Assembly (NCBI GenBank): GCA_002396085.1
Contig: DGWI01000010.1
Coordinates: 1-64,000, forward strand
Length of the DNA stretch: 64,000 nt
DNA from: Porphyromonadaceae bacterium UBA4262
GTDB lineage: Bacteria > Bacteroidota > Bacteroidia > Bacteroidales > Muribaculaceae
Direction: 5' to 3'
Below, in pieces: positions 17,068 to 26,610 of the stretch (positions are counted from its first letter, which is position 1; every line of letters begins with the position of its first letter). Both the position numbers and the translations under genes were made by a program. Under the pieces are notes generated by a model. The model was not told the DNA's origin. It saw only the letters and a program-made list of their open reading frames with translations, and ran no database searches.

Positions 17068-18507
17068 ATGACACGCATCTCATATTTTTTCATCTCACTG
17101 TTGACATTAGCGCTACTGGGCATGAGCAGTTGCATCGACGACAACTTCTCGACCTCGGCCACCGACGTGCTTGAGTTCTCGACCGACACCGTGGCGTTTG
17201 ACACAGTCATCACCATGCAGGGAACAGCCACCAAGCAGTTCCTGGTCTATAACCGAGGCAAGAAACAATTGAACATCTCGAGCATTCACATGGCTGGCGA
17301 GGGCCGCGGACACTTCTACCTCAACGTAGATGGTCAGAAAGGTACCGAGTTTCACAACATCGAAGTCCGTGGGGGTGACAGCATCTTTGTCTTTGTCGAG
17401 AGCTATATGGATGAAGTATTGCAGGACGAGCCACTAGAGGTGAGCGACCTCATCGTGTTTGAGACCAATGGCGTGACCCAGCACGTGACAGTGACCGCAT
17501 GGGCGCAAGATGTGATTCGCATCAAGGGAGACACCCTGTGGACCGACACGCGCTTCACAGCCGACAAGCCTTATCTCATCTACGACACCCTGCTTGTGGC
17601 ACCGGGCGTGACAATGACGCTCGACCCGGGCACTACCCTACTCTTCCACAAGGGGGCCGCCTTGCGGTGTTATGGCACCATGAAGGCACAAGGCACCGTC
17701 GATGAGCACATCACCTTCCGCGGCGACCGTCTGGATCATGTGGTGGGTGAGATTGGCTTCGACATCATGTCAGGCCAATGGGGCGGTGTCATTTTTGGCC
17801 CAGGCAGTGTGAACAACGACCTTGCCTTTGTCGACATGCGCGGCAGTGAGATTGGAATGCACGTGAGCAGCGAGTCGCCCACCCAGCGCAGCCTGCATTT
17901 GCTCAACTGCTTGTTGCACAACAGCAGCAGTTCGGTGTTGACTACCTACAACGCTTGGATTGAGGCCGAGGGCACCGAGTTCAGTAATGCCGCTAACGGC
18001 GTGGTCAACTTCATCGGTGGCCGTCTGAACTTGGTTAACTGCACTTTCACCAACTATTACCTGTTTGTCGCCCCGTCCGACCCGATTGTCAACTTTCTCA
18101 AGGCCGTTGACGAAGGGGGCAATGAAGTCTTGGGCGTACCCACTGGCTATGTCGACAACTGCATCCTCTACGGCATGGCTCAGGAAATCAACATTGGTGA
18201 CCTTGAGGGCACAGGTCTGTATCTGCGCAACTGCTTGATGAAACTCGACGGCACTGATGACGAGCACTTTATCAACATGGCGTGGAAGGCCGATCCCAAG
18301 TACTATGTCAACCGTGATGACTATATCTTCGACTTCAGGCTGAAGAATGAGAGTGATGCCATCGCACGCGGCAACCGCAATTATTGCCCTGCGCATGCGC
18401 GCTATGACCGCTACGGCAACGACCGTTGGGCCCGCGAGGGTATCGACATCGGTGCCTACACATGGGTTCCGGCGCCTGAGACCTCAGAGCAAGACAACGA
18501 TAAATGA
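17068..18507 (+). CDS. Lipoprotein with beta-helix-like repeats
   Basis: This 479-residue protein has a signal peptide ending in a lipobox (GMSSC, Cys22). Residues 30-150 look like beta-sandwich domains. From about 165 onward, segments such as VDEHITFRGDRLD, SEIGMHVSSES, NAWIEAEGTEFSNA and GRLNLVNCTFTNYY have the spacing of a right-handed parallel beta-helix. Similar lipoproteins of unknown function are common in Bacteroidales. No catalytic motif is visible. It stands alone, divergent from lpxB. Confidence 0.8.
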   Translation: MTRISYFFISLLTLALLGMSSCIDDNFSTSATDVLEFSTDTVAFDTVITMQGTATKQFLVYNRGKKQLNISSIHMAGEGRGHFYLNVDGQKGTEFHNIEVRGGDSIFVFVESYMDEVLQDEPLEVSDLIVFETNGVTQHVTVTAWAQDVIRIKGDTLWTDTRFTADKPYLIYDTLLVAPGVTMTLDPGTTLLFHKGAALRCYGTMKAQGTVDEHITFRGDRLDHVVGEIGFDIMSGQWGGVIFGPGSVNNDLAFVDMRGSEIGMHVSSESPTQRSLHLLNCLLHNSSSSVLTTYNAWIEAEGTEFSNAANGVVNFIGGRLNLVNCTFTNYYLFVAPSDPIVNFLKAVDEGGNEVLGVPTGYVDNCILYGMAQEINIGDLEGTGLYLRNCLMKLDGTDDEHFINMAWKADPKYYVNRDDYIFDFRLKNESDAIARGNRNYCPAHARYDRYGNDRWAREGIDIGAYTWVPAPETSEQDNDK

Positions 18508-18559
18508 TTAATATTTCTTAAATAACGAAATATATTTATCGTTTTTCGATAATTCTATG

Positions 18560-18567
18560 TATCTTTG
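18560..18567 (+). promoter_or_regulatory. -7 box of the DUF2975 gene
   Basis: TATCTTTG fits TAnnTTTG and lies about 50 bp before the start at 18620. Confidence 0.6.
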
Positions 18568-18619
18568 CAGGCGAAATGCATTTCAGACTTATTTTATTCA
18601 CCTCAAACGATTCTGAATT

Positions 18620-19105
18620 ATGGAAAAAACAACTGTCAAATCAATCAAGGCTGTGTGCTATATCGCACTGATGTGCATCGCCATTTGGGTAGCATTCTAT
18701 GCGATTCAGTCCTATTTTGTACTCACTACTGGCAGTGGTCAAGGTGTCATCAACTGGGGCTCACCCAACATGGGATTGAAACTCACTCTCTTCTGGTTAA
18801 ACCGCCTCACCATCCTGCTGATGGCAGGCCTGTTCACAGCCTTTGTGCTCAACATTCTCAAATCTGTGAGAACAGGTGTCATCTTCAACCGCACCAATGT
18901 CAAGATACTCTGGGCTATCGTCATCGTTATTCCCATCCATGCATTGATAAGCGACAACATGGGATTCGCAGTTTCGGCTGCCACCGAGTGCCACGACTTG
19001 GTGCTGACCGACAGCCCGTTTGTCTACACCATTGTGGCTTTGCTGGTGGCCATGCTCTACAAGGTGGCCTGCGATGCTGCCGAAGAACAAAACCTAACCA
19101 TCTAA
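18620..19105 (+). CDS. DUF2975 membrane protein
   Basis: This 161-residue protein has four hydrophobic segments (about 10-30, 55-78, 95-112 and 131-150), as in the DUF2975 family. Such proteins are regularly encoded next to a small YozG-like XRE regulator, as here: the next gene starts 13 bp downstream. The biochemical role is unknown. The pairing suggests a membrane partner or target of that regulator. Confidence 0.85.
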   Translation: MEKTTVKSIKAVCYIALMCIAIWVAFYAIQSYFVLTTGSGQGVINWGSPNMGLKLTLFWLNRLTILLMAGLFTAFVLNILKSVRTGVIFNRTNVKILWAIVIVIPIHALISDNMGFAVSAATECHDLVLTDSPFVYTIVALLVAMLYKVACDAAEEQNLTI

Positions 19106-19118
19106 AAGGCACGGACTC

Positions 19119-19322
19119 ATGATTATCGTAAATCTCGATGTAATGATGGCGCGACGCAAGATGTCGCTTAATGAACTCAGTGAGCGCGTGGGCATCACGA
19201 TAGCCAATCTGTCGATATTGAAGACTGGCAAAGCCAAGGCAGTGCGTTTCTCGACACTTGATGCCATTTGCTGTGCCCTAGACTGCACCCCCGGCGATAT
19301 CCTCGAATATCGTGAAGAATAG
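19119..19322 (+). CDS. Small XRE-family HTH regulator
   Basis: This 67-residue protein is almost entirely one helix-turn-helix of the YozG/Cro type (MSLNELSERVGITIANLSILKTG, then FSTLDAICCALDCTPGDIL). It is co-transcribed with the DUF2975 gene and probably controls that unit. Confidence 0.9.
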   Translation: MIIVNLDVMMARRKMSLNELSERVGITIANLSILKTGKAKAVRFSTLDAICCALDCTPGDILEYREE

Positions 19323-19349
19323 TACACACTCTCTAGCAACAAAAACAGT

Positions 19350-19386
19350 TTCCGGCGGTGAACACTACTATTGTTCACCGCCGGAA
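19350..19386. terminator. Convergent-gene terminator hairpin
   Basis: A perfect 15-bp stem (arms starting TTCCGGCGGTGAACA) with a 7-base loop lies between the XRE gene and the convergent ugd gene. A TTTTTG run follows a few bases later on the minus strand, so it best fits the end of the ugd transcript. Confidence 0.65.
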
Positions 19387-19408
19387 TCATTATCTGTGTA
19401 AACATCAA

Positions 19409-20647
19409 TCAGTCACGACGGAAGATGTCGCGGGTGTAGACACGGTCGCGCACATCGTCCAGGACAGGGTTATAGCGGTTAGCGATAATGGCCTGCGAAC
19501 GGGCCTTGAATTCATCCAGATTGTTGACCACATGACTACCAAAGAATGTGCTGCCATCGGGCAATGTGGGTTCATAGATGATGACAGTGGCTCCCTTGGC
19601 CTTGATGCGCTTCATCACACCTTGAATGCTCGACTGACGGAAGTTGTCGCTGCCTGTCTTCATGGTCAAGCGATAAACTCCAATGACGCACTCGTGCTCG
19701 TTGCCCGGGTCAAAGTCCCCGCGGTTATAGTAGTCGTAGTAACCTGCCAGATTGAGCACACGGTCGGCAATGAAATCCTTGCGAGTGCGGTTGCTCTCGA
19801 CAATGGCCTGGATGAGATTTTCGGGCACATCGGCATAGTTAGCCAGCAACTGCTTGGTATCCTTGGGCAAACAATAGCCGCCATAACCAAACGAGGGGTT
19901 GTTGTAATGACTGCCAATGCGAGGGTCGAGGCACACACCTTGAATGATGGATTGTGTGTCCAGCCCCTTGACCTCGGCATAAGTGTCAAGTTCGTTAAAG
20001 TAACTGACACGCAGAGCCAGATAAGTGTTGGCAAAGAGTTTGACCGCCTCGGCCTCGGTTGTGCCCATGATGAGTGTAGGGACATCCCGGTCAATGGCTC
20101 CCTGTTGCAACAAGGCGGCAAAGTTATTGGCTGCCTGTACCATCTCGGCATCCTCAAGATCGGTCCCCACGATGATGCGACTGGGGTGCAGATTGTCATA
20201 AAGCGCCTTACTCTCACGCAAGAACTCGGGCGAGAACAAGATGCGCTTGCATCCTGTGCGTTCTCGCAACGACTCGGTATATCCCACAGGGATAGTACTC
20301 TTGATGACCATGACTGCCCTGGGATTGCACTCCCTCACCATGTCGACAACCGACTCAACCGCACTGGTGTCGAAGAAGTTGCGCTGCGGGTCATAATTGG
20401 TGGGCGCGGCAATGACCACCAGTTCGGCTTGGCTATATGCAGCCTTGGCATCAAGCGTGGCATGGATGTCAAGGTTGCCCTGCGCCAAGTAGCGCTCAAT
20501 CTCATCATCGGCAATGGGTGACTGGTGCCGATTGATCATGTCGACCTTGTCGGCAACAATGTCAACCGCCTCAACGTGATTGTGCTGACCCAGCAGGCAA
20601 GCGATGCTTAACCCCACATATCCTGTTCCGGCTACTGCAATGTCCAT
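19409..20647 (-). CDS. ugd: UDP-glucose/nucleotide-sugar 6-dehydrogenase
   Basis: This 412-residue enzyme oxidises UDP-glucose (or a related UDP-sugar) to the uronic acid with NAD. The N-terminal dinucleotide motif is [10 protein letters not shown] (residues 5-14). The catalytic cysteine lies in GGYCLPKDT. The length is normal. It follows the Wzc-like kinase gene by 72 bp on the same strand; enzymes of this family are known substrates of such kinases in other bacteria, so a regulatory link is plausible. The exact sugar is not certain. Confidence 0.92.
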   Translation of the reverse strand: MDIAVAGTGYVGLSIACLLGQHNHVEAVDIVADKVDMINRHQSPIADDEIERYLAQGNLDIHATLDAKAAYSQAELVVIAAPTNYDPQRNFFDTSAVESVVDMVRECNPRAVMVIKSTIPVGYTESLRERTGCKRILFSPEFLRESKALYDNLHPSRIIVGTDLEDAEMVQAANNFAALLQQGAIDRDVPTLIMGTTEAEAVKLFANTYLALRVSYFNELDTYAEVKGLDTQSIIQGVCLDPRIGSHYNNPSFGYGGYCLPKDTKQLLANYADVPENLIQAIVESNRTRKDFIADRVLNLAGYYDYYNRGDFDPGNEHECVIGVYRLTMKTGSDNFRQSSIQGVMKRIKAKGATVIIYEPTLPDGSTFFGSHVVNNLDEFKARSQAIIANRYNPVLDDVRDRVYTRDIFRRD

Positions 20648-20719
20648 ATTTTCTACACTAAAAACAAAGAATCAAGAACAGAGCACATGACCCTGGTTCT
20701 TGACTCTTAATCGATCGTT

Positions 20720-23176
20720 TTATTGTTTTTTCTTCTTCAGTCCCAAGCGGGCCAAGAGTGACTTGTCCTCAGGTTTCTCCTCGTCACTGTGATAACCATA
20801 GCCATAACCGTAACCATAGCCATAGTTGCCATATCCGTAGCCATAACCGTAACCATAGCCATAACTGCCATAGCCATAGTGCTTGTTGTCAATCTTGATG
20901 TCGTTGACCAAGATAGTGGCATTGTTGATCTTGCCATCCTGAATCATCTTGTTCAAGTCGTCGAGATAACGCTTGTCGACCTTGCCGTCACGGATGACAT
21001 AGATGGTCATATCGGTCAGTCGATTGATCAACGCTGCATCGGCAATGATGCTATAGGGCACCGTGTCGAGGAATACATAGTCATACTGCGACTTTAATTT
21101 GGCTATCATCTGCTTGAACCGCTCGCTCATCAGCAAGTTGGTGGGATTGGGAGGAATAGCACCCACACAGATGAAATCAAGATTGTCGTGGAAGTTGCCA
21201 CGCTGGATGACATCTTCCAGATTATCGGATTTACCCGACAGATAGGTGCTCACACCAATGTTGGCATCTTGCATACCCACATACTCGGAGAAGCGTCCCT
21301 TGCGCAAGTCAAGGTCGACCGCAATCACACGCTTGCCTGAATGTGCGAACGACAGTGCCAAGTTGACCGCCACGAAACTCTTGCCCTCACCAGACATCGT
21401 GGAAGTGAACTGAATCACCAGACCTTCGCCCGGCTTGGGGGTTGCGATGTAGTCGATATTCGAACGTATGATGCGGCATGCCTCTGTAATTCGGTCGTGA
21501 CCATTCTCGGTGACGATGATCTCCTTGTCGGCCATATGCTGTTTCTTGGCCGGCAACTCACCGATGATGGGCACATCCATATTATCCTCGATGTCATGAC
21601 GAGTATGCACCTTAGTGTCAAGTGAGTAGTACCAGTATACAGCATAGAGCAGCAATGCAGGGATGAGCAATCCCAACAACAGACCCGTCAACATGATGCG
21701 CGACGGAATGGGCGACACCGGTCCAAAGCCTGTTGCTGCCTCAATGACCTTGGCATTAGGCTCGGTGATGGCCAGTTGCAATGCGTTCTCCTCGCGCTTA
21801 TTGAGCAGATACAAATAAAGTTGCTCCTTGATTTTCTGCTGGCGAGAAACTTCGGTGATGGCCTTCTCTTGCGAGGGCACAGCCACGATGGCTCCGGTCG
21901 CCATCGACTGCTGTGTCAGAGCCTGACTCTGACGAGTGCGCAGCGAAGAGATGTAATTGTTCAGACCTTGCTGAATATTCTGCTTCTGCGTAGCCAATGT
22001 CCGCTCCAATTCGATCATAACAGGATTCTCGCTCGACGAGGTGGTGGCAATCTTTTGATACTTGAGCATAGCCTCGTTGTATTGCTGAATCTGTCCCTCA
22101 ACACCTGTGCTAGCAATACCCGTGTTAGATGGGATAAGTTGGTTGCTGCTCATGCCCGAGATGTAATTGGCAATGTTAGTTGCGAGAGCAATCTGCATAT
22201 CAACATCCGATGACTTGTCGGCATAACGCAGTCCTGTGCTTGCATCGGCATACATGGCACGATTGGCCGCACTGGTCTTCAGGGCTGCCACCTGGCTGTC
22301 AACACCGCTCAAGTCCTTGGACAATGCCTCGACACGCTCGGCGATGAATGCCTCGGTCGAACGTGCCACCACGTTCTTGTCGTTGATGGCCTCCTGATTG
22401 TAGGTTGCAATCAGTGCGTTGAGGATATCTATAGCCTCGTCACGATTATCCCACAAGAGCGATATACTCAACACATCGCTGAGTTTGTCGGCATGCTCGG
22501 CCGTGAGTGAGCCGACGATGCGATTGGCCAACGCGCTGGGCGTACTGACACGTACAATTACATTATAGCCCTTGTAGTTATCGTTGTAGTTCTTGGTCTT
22601 GGTGATGGCGATGGGACCATACTTAGTGGCAACTTTGTTGCCAAAGTGAGCTTTCTTCCATCCTTCCTCTCCATCAATCTTAAACTCCAGGTCATTGCCT
22701 CCCTTGGGCACGACCACCATCGAGAACGACTGGTTGATGTCGCGCAAAGGTGTGATGTTGAGTGGTGTCGACCGATAGATGTTCACGTCACGCAAGAACA
22801 CATGTCCATAGTATTGCACATTGATACCTAAACTCTTGATGACCTCTTGCATCAAGTCGGGCGACTTAATCTTATAGATTTCATTGGGCATAAACGTGCT
22901 TGACGAAGTCATGCCCAGGTCGCTGAACGCTTTGGACTGGGCACCCACATCAGTGTCCTTGCTCTTGAGCAGAATCAGTGCCTTGGAGTTGTACATCAGC
23001 GGCTGCGACTTGCCGTAAAGGAAAGCAATGCACCCACATGCGATAATTGACAGGACGAACCAGTACCAATTGCGCAGGCAGGCCATGAAGAACGCTCTAA
23101 TTGGGATGGATGAAGCCTTCTTACGTGTTGTACGCGATGCCGTCTGTTTAGATCCCTCAATGACAGGTTGTTGCAT
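20720..23176 (-). CDS. Wzc-like polysaccharide co-polymerase and tyrosine autokinase
   Basis: This 818-residue protein has a short cytoplasmic N-terminus, a first transmembrane helix (WYWFVLSIIACGCIAFLYG), a Wzz-type periplasmic region with coiled coils, a second helix (IMLTGLLLGLLIPALLLYAV), and a C-terminal BY-kinase domain with Walker A STMSGEGKS, Walker A' VIAVDLDLRKG and Walker B YDYVFLDT. The tail carries 14 tyrosines, mostly in Tyr-Gly repeats, the likely autophosphorylation cluster. It should control capsule or exopolysaccharide chain export. A TAACTTTG box at 23276 lies inside the longest open frame and supports the ATG at 23176. Confidence 0.92.
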   Translation of the reverse strand: MQQPVIEGSKQTASRTTRKKASSIPIRAFFMACLRNWYWFVLSIIACGCIAFLYGKSQPLMYNSKALILLKSKDTDVGAQSKAFSDLGMTSSSTFMPNEIYKIKSPDLMQEVIKSLGINVQYYGHVFLRDVNIYRSTPLNITPLRDINQSFSMVVVPKGGNDLEFKIDGEEGWKKAHFGNKVATKYGPIAITKTKNYNDNYKGYNVIVRVSTPSALANRIVGSLTAEHADKLSDVLSISLLWDNRDEAIDILNALIATYNQEAINDKNVVARSTEAFIAERVEALSKDLSGVDSQVAALKTSAANRAMYADASTGLRYADKSSDVDMQIALATNIANYISGMSSNQLIPSNTGIASTGVEGQIQQYNEAMLKYQKIATTSSSENPVMIELERTLATQKQNIQQGLNNYISSLRTRQSQALTQQSMATGAIVAVPSQEKAITEVSRQQKIKEQLYLYLLNKREENALQLAITEPNAKVIEAATGFGPVSPIPSRIMLTGLLLGLLIPALLLYAVYWYYSLDTKVHTRHDIEDNMDVPIIGELPAKKQHMADKEIIVTENGHDRITEACRIIRSNIDYIATPKPGEGLVIQFTSTMSGEGKSFVAVNLALSFAHSGKRVIAVDLDLRKGRFSEYVGMQDANIGVSTYLSGKSDNLEDVIQRGNFHDNLDFICVGAIPPNPTNLLMSERFKQMIAKLKSQYDYVFLDTVPYSIIADAALINRLTDMTIYVIRDGKVDKRYLDDLNKMIQDGKINNATILVNDIKIDNKHYGYGSYGYGYGYGYGYGNYGYGYGYGYGYHSDEEKPEDKSLLARLGLKKKKQ

Positions 23177-23275
23177 AGTATTGACAATATTTTGAGCCGC
23201 GGAATCATGCTTCCACAGCCAGTTATTACAATCGGTTGACGCATGGCACAGTACACCACTGGACACATGACGCTG

Positions 23276-23283
23276 CAAAGTTA
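23276..23283 (-). promoter_or_regulatory. -7 box of the Wzc-ugd operon
   Basis: TAACTTTG on the minus strand fits TAnnTTTG and gives a leader of about 90 nt to the start at 23176. Confidence 0.6.
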
Positions 23284-23349
23284 CTAAATAATTGACAATA
23301 TATAATTGAGAATTGAGAATTATTTTTCCACTCTACACACAAAAAACGC

Positions 23350-23384
23350 AAAAAAATCGCTGCCCCCAACGGGACAGCGATTTT
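23350..23384 (-). terminator. Terminator of the inositol phosphate synthase gene
   Basis: On the minus strand an A/T-flanked stem AATCGCTG/CAGCGATT plus CCC/GGG with a 4-base loop is followed by a T-rich run, directly after the stop at 23404. Confidence 0.7.
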
Positions 23385-23403
23385 CACATATCTTCAGGCG
23401 ATA

Positions 23404-24711
23404 TTAATCGATTTCTTCGTCTGCCTCATATCCAGCCATCTCGCGAACAGCGTTCTTGAGCATTGTGTACTGCTGATAGAGGTTGTTGACGGGCTCCTCA
23501 CCCACAGTGTAATCGTGCATCGGGCTCTTGAGGAAGAAACTCAAGAAGCGCTGTGTGCCATAGCGGCCGGCACGGCGTGCCAGGTCGATGAGCAGCACCA
23601 GGTCGAGGCACAAGGGAGCAGCCAGGATTGAGTCGCGGCACAAGAAGTTAATCTTGATCTGCATGGGATAGCCCATCCATCCAAAGATGTCGATGTTATC
23701 CCAGCCCTCCTTGTTGTCATTGCGAGGAGGATAGTAGTTGATGCGCACCTTGTGGTAGTAGTCGGTGTAGAGGTCGGGCTGCACCTCGGGCTTGAGGATG
23801 GTCTCGAGCGTCGAGAGCTTGCTCACCTCCTTGGTGCGGAAGTTAGCGGGCTCGTCAAGCACCAGTCCGTCGCGGTTGCCCAGGATGTTGGTCGAGAACC
23901 AACCGGCGAGACCCAGGTTGCGAACACCGATGATGGGAGCGAAACCGCTCTTGACCAACGTCTGGCCTGTCTTGAAGTCCTTGCCTGCGATGGGCAAGTG
24001 GGTCTTCTCGGCCAACTCCCACATAGCGGGGATGTCAACGGTGGTATTGGGAGCACCCATCACGAACGGGCAACCCTCGGTCAGTGCAGCATAGGCATAG
24101 CACATCGACGGAGCGATGTGGTCAGTGTCATTAGCCTTCATTGCAGCCTCCAGGGCCTCGATTGTGCCGTGATACTTCATGTCGGGAGCGACATAAATTT
24201 CGGTCGAAGCAGCCCACAGCACGACAACGCGGTCAACACCAGACTCCTGCTTGAAGTTGCGGATGTCCTCACGAATCTGGTTGGTCATGTCCCAACGGTC
24301 AGCACATTGCTTGACATTGTCACCGTCCAGACGGTTAGCATATTTCTTGTCGAAAGCAGCCTTCAATGGCTTGATGGCCAGCAGTTCGTCCTTGACGGGA
24401 TTGATATCCTTCTCCTTGAGCACCTCGGCGTTGATTGCACTCTCGTATGCATTAACGGGATAGACATCCCAAGCAGCGAAGACGATGTCATCAAGAGTAG
24501 GCATCGAGACGATGTCCTTGAGATGCAAATATTTCTTGTCGGCACCACGACCCACGCGAATCTTGTCGTACTGAGTCATCGAGCCAATAGGCTTTGCGAG
24601 ACCTTTGCGTGCCATGAATACACCTGTCATGAATGTGGTGCTCACTGCACCAAGACCAACCACCATCACACCGAGTTTACCGGTTGCGGGCTTCGTTGTT
24701 GAATTTGCCAT
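23404..24711 (-). CDS. myo-Inositol-3-phosphate synthase
   Basis: This 435-residue enzyme converts glucose-6-phosphate to inositol-3-phosphate with NAD. It shows the dinucleotide motif GVMVVGLGAVSTT near the N-terminus and the conserved NLGLAGWFSTNILGNRDG and FLCRDSILAAPLCLDL segments of the family. It lies 250 bp downstream of a four-gene set that looks like an inositol-lipid pathway, and it has its own TACCTTTG box at 24796. That fits a role in supplying the head group for inositol lipids. Confidence 0.95.
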   Translation of the reverse strand: MANSTTKPATGKLGVMVVGLGAVSTTFMTGVFMARKGLAKPIGSMTQYDKIRVGRGADKKYLHLKDIVSMPTLDDIVFAAWDVYPVNAYESAINAEVLKEKDINPVKDELLAIKPLKAAFDKKYANRLDGDNVKQCADRWDMTNQIREDIRNFKQESGVDRVVVLWAASTEIYVAPDMKYHGTIEALEAAMKANDTDHIAPSMCYAYAALTEGCPFVMGAPNTTVDIPAMWELAEKTHLPIAGKDFKTGQTLVKSGFAPIIGVRNLGLAGWFSTNILGNRDGLVLDEPANFRTKEVSKLSTLETILKPEVQPDLYTDYYHKVRINYYPPRNDNKEGWDNIDIFGWMGYPMQIKINFLCRDSILAAPLCLDLVLLIDLARRAGRYGTQRFLSFFLKSPMHDYTVGEEPVNNLYQQYTMLKNAVREMAGYEADEEID

Positions 24712-24795
24712 AATAATACCTTAAATTATTAATGTTTAAATGTTATTAATTGCAACTTAAGCGTCGAATCGCTTCCATTAGGAAGAAATTCGGGT

Positions 24796-24803
24796 CAAAG
24801 GTA
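24796..24803 (-). promoter_or_regulatory. -7 box of the inositol phosphate synthase gene
   Basis: TACCTTTG on the minus strand gives a leader of about 80 nt. It shows that the synthase can be expressed separately from the operon upstream. Confidence 0.6.
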
Positions 24804-24961
24804 CGGCGTTTTTTCGGATTAGAATGCTAAAATTTGTGTCGACACAGTTAAATTAGCAAAAATATTTGACAAGTTAGTTAATTTAACTATATTTTCACAG
24901 ACCAAACAGGCAATTCAGTTAACTAAAGCAAAGAGGGGGCAGCGCGATTTGGGCACGTTTT

Positions 24962-25666
24962 TCAGACAAAATCCAGCACCTGGCTGATGCGTGCAATGGT
25001 ATTGGGGTGTGTCTGGGCATCCTCGTCGGCGGTCCACCCCTTGCCCTTGAGCCACAGCACCTGACAACCCAGCGACTCGGCAGGCTCGATGTCCTTGCGC
25101 AGGCTATCGCCCACGACGAGCACATCACGTGCATCCATCTCAAGCACATCGACCCCCAGGCGGAAAATAGTGGGGTTGGGCTTGCGCACACCCACGACAG
25201 CACTCTCAATGATGCCACGGAAGTAACGGCGCACATCGAAGTCGCGCAACACCGCGTCAACATTGCCATAAAAGTTGCTCACCAGCACCATGGGGTAGCG
25301 TGCAGCCAGATTCTCCAACACGGGCCTGGCCTCCTCGATGCACGAACGCGCACTCTCGTAGCAGTGTGACGTGATGGTTGACAGTTGCCCCTGACTGGGC
25401 GATGCCAGACCATTAGCGACCAGGTAGGCTCGCTGGATGTTCATCTTCTTGACCAGAATGTCAAGGAATGTGTCGTTGGGCATAATGTGACGCACCCGCG
25501 CCAACTCACGCTCGCCATGAACATAAGCCTCACGGAACTGATCCTTGGTTAACACTTGGTCAAGACCAGCCTCACAGTAACCGTCCCAGATAATCTCGCT
25601 CCAATGCACACCACGGCTGTCAATGGTGCCTCCGTAGTCAAAAATTATTCCCTTGATGTTCATCAT
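24962..25666 (-). CDS. HAD-family hydrolase, candidate PIP phosphatase
   Basis: This 234-residue HAD protein has motif I as FDYGGTID (nucleophile Asp10), then LVSNFYGN as motif II, a lysine in RKPNPTIF as motif III and VVGDSLRKDIEPA as motif IV. The usual Asp two residues after the nucleophile is Gly. Its start overlaps the stop of the phosphatidyltransferase gene (ATGA), so the two are translated together. In the inositol-lipid pathway a phosphatase is needed to turn phosphatidylinositol phosphate into phosphatidylinositol, and this is the best local candidate; that step is inferred. Confidence 0.85.
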   Translation of the reverse strand: MMNIKGIIFDYGGTIDSRGVHWSEIIWDGYCEAGLDQVLTKDQFREAYVHGERELARVRHIMPNDTFLDILVKKMNIQRAYLVANGLASPSQGQLSTITSHCYESARSCIEEARPVLENLAARYPMVLVSNFYGNVDAVLRDFDVRRYFRGIIESAVVGVRKPNPTIFRLGVDVLEMDARDVLVVGDSLRKDIEPAESLGCQVLWLKGKGWTADEDAQTHPNTIARISQVLDFV

Positions 25667-26610
25667 TGTTTCTCAAGTTGGTCGGCAAACTTGCGACAGA
25701 ACGATTCGTGACACACAATCATATAAATGAGCATCGCATTGAGCACAACGACCTCGAAGGCGAAGTAGAGCCAGGGCACCTGAATAATAACCGAGATGAA
25801 CATGGCGATGGTGCGCGTGTTGAACGAGAGCATGTTGGTGTACTTCATCATGGGCAAGCTCTTCAGACGGAATGCGTCACGGAACTCTTGAGGCACGTCA
25901 TCGCCATAGCGCTCGCGCAGCAGGCGACGCAGGCGTTGCATCTGCGGCGTTAGCATCTCTTGCTGGGCTGTGTAGTTCATATACACAAGCGCAGTGAGCT
26001 TCTTCATGAAGTTGTCACTCCACGACATCTCGCGATAGGCCTCACGCAACGGCCCTGTTGAGTCAAGTTCGCTCCCGTCCTTGCCCTTGAGGAAGTAGAG
26101 GTGGAACTGACGATAATAGTCGGCACTGGCGGCCTGTTTGGCATGGCTCAACCCCGCAACAATGGCCAAAGTCCAGATAACCCACTGGTGCGAAGCGAAC
26201 CAGTCGCCCAACCAAGCGTCACCAAAGTGCAACTCACGGAAGACGAGAGCAAAGTAGATGGCAAAGAACCACAAGTCTCCACTCAAGCCGTCCAGGATGC
26301 GCCCCAAGCGTGAGTATTGCTTGGTCAGTCGTGCCAACTGCCCGTCGGCACTATCATAGGTGTTGGCCCAGATGATGAGAAAGATACCCACGTAATTGAG
26401 CCACAGCAATGGCGATGCGCCAAAGTAGAGCAACACTCCCCCGGCTACACCTAATATAATAGAGAGGATGGTGACCACATTGGGCGTGACACCCAAACGG
26501 GCAAACAACTTGGCCCACGCAAAGCCCAACGGACGATAAAACCATAGGTCAATGTGCTCCTCGGTGTCCATCGACTTGAGCGATGCCTTATATTCTTCGA
26601 TAATGCTCAT
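25663..26610 (-). CDS. CDP-alcohol phosphatidyltransferase, probable PIP synthase
   Basis: This 315-residue membrane enzyme has several hydrophobic helices and the family signature around residues 86-112: DSADGQLAR, eight residues, then GRILDGLSGD. It should transfer a phosphatidyl group from CDP-diacylglycerol to an alcohol. The neighbouring inositol phosphate synthase makes inositol-3-phosphate the likely acceptor, as in the B. thetaiotaomicron inositol-lipid cluster. It overlaps the HAD gene by 4 bp and the upstream ATP-grasp-like gene by 1 bp. The last acidic residue is one position later than in the usual motif. Confidence 0.88.
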   Translation of the reverse strand: MSIIEEYKASLKSMDTEEHIDLWFYRPLGFAWAKLFARLGVTPNVVTILSIILGVAGGVLLYFGASPLLWLNYVGIFLIIWANTYDSADGQLARLTKQYSRLGRILDGLSGDLWFFAIYFALVFRELHFGDAWLGDWFASHQWVIWTLAIVAGLSHAKQAASADYYRQFHLYFLKGKDGSELDSTGPLREAYREMSWSDNFMKKLTALVYMNYTAQQEMLTPQMQRLRRLLRERYGDDVPQEFRDAFRLKSLPMMKYTNMLSFNTRTIAMFISVIIQVPWLYFAFEVVVLNAMLIYMIVCHESFCRKFADQLEKQ

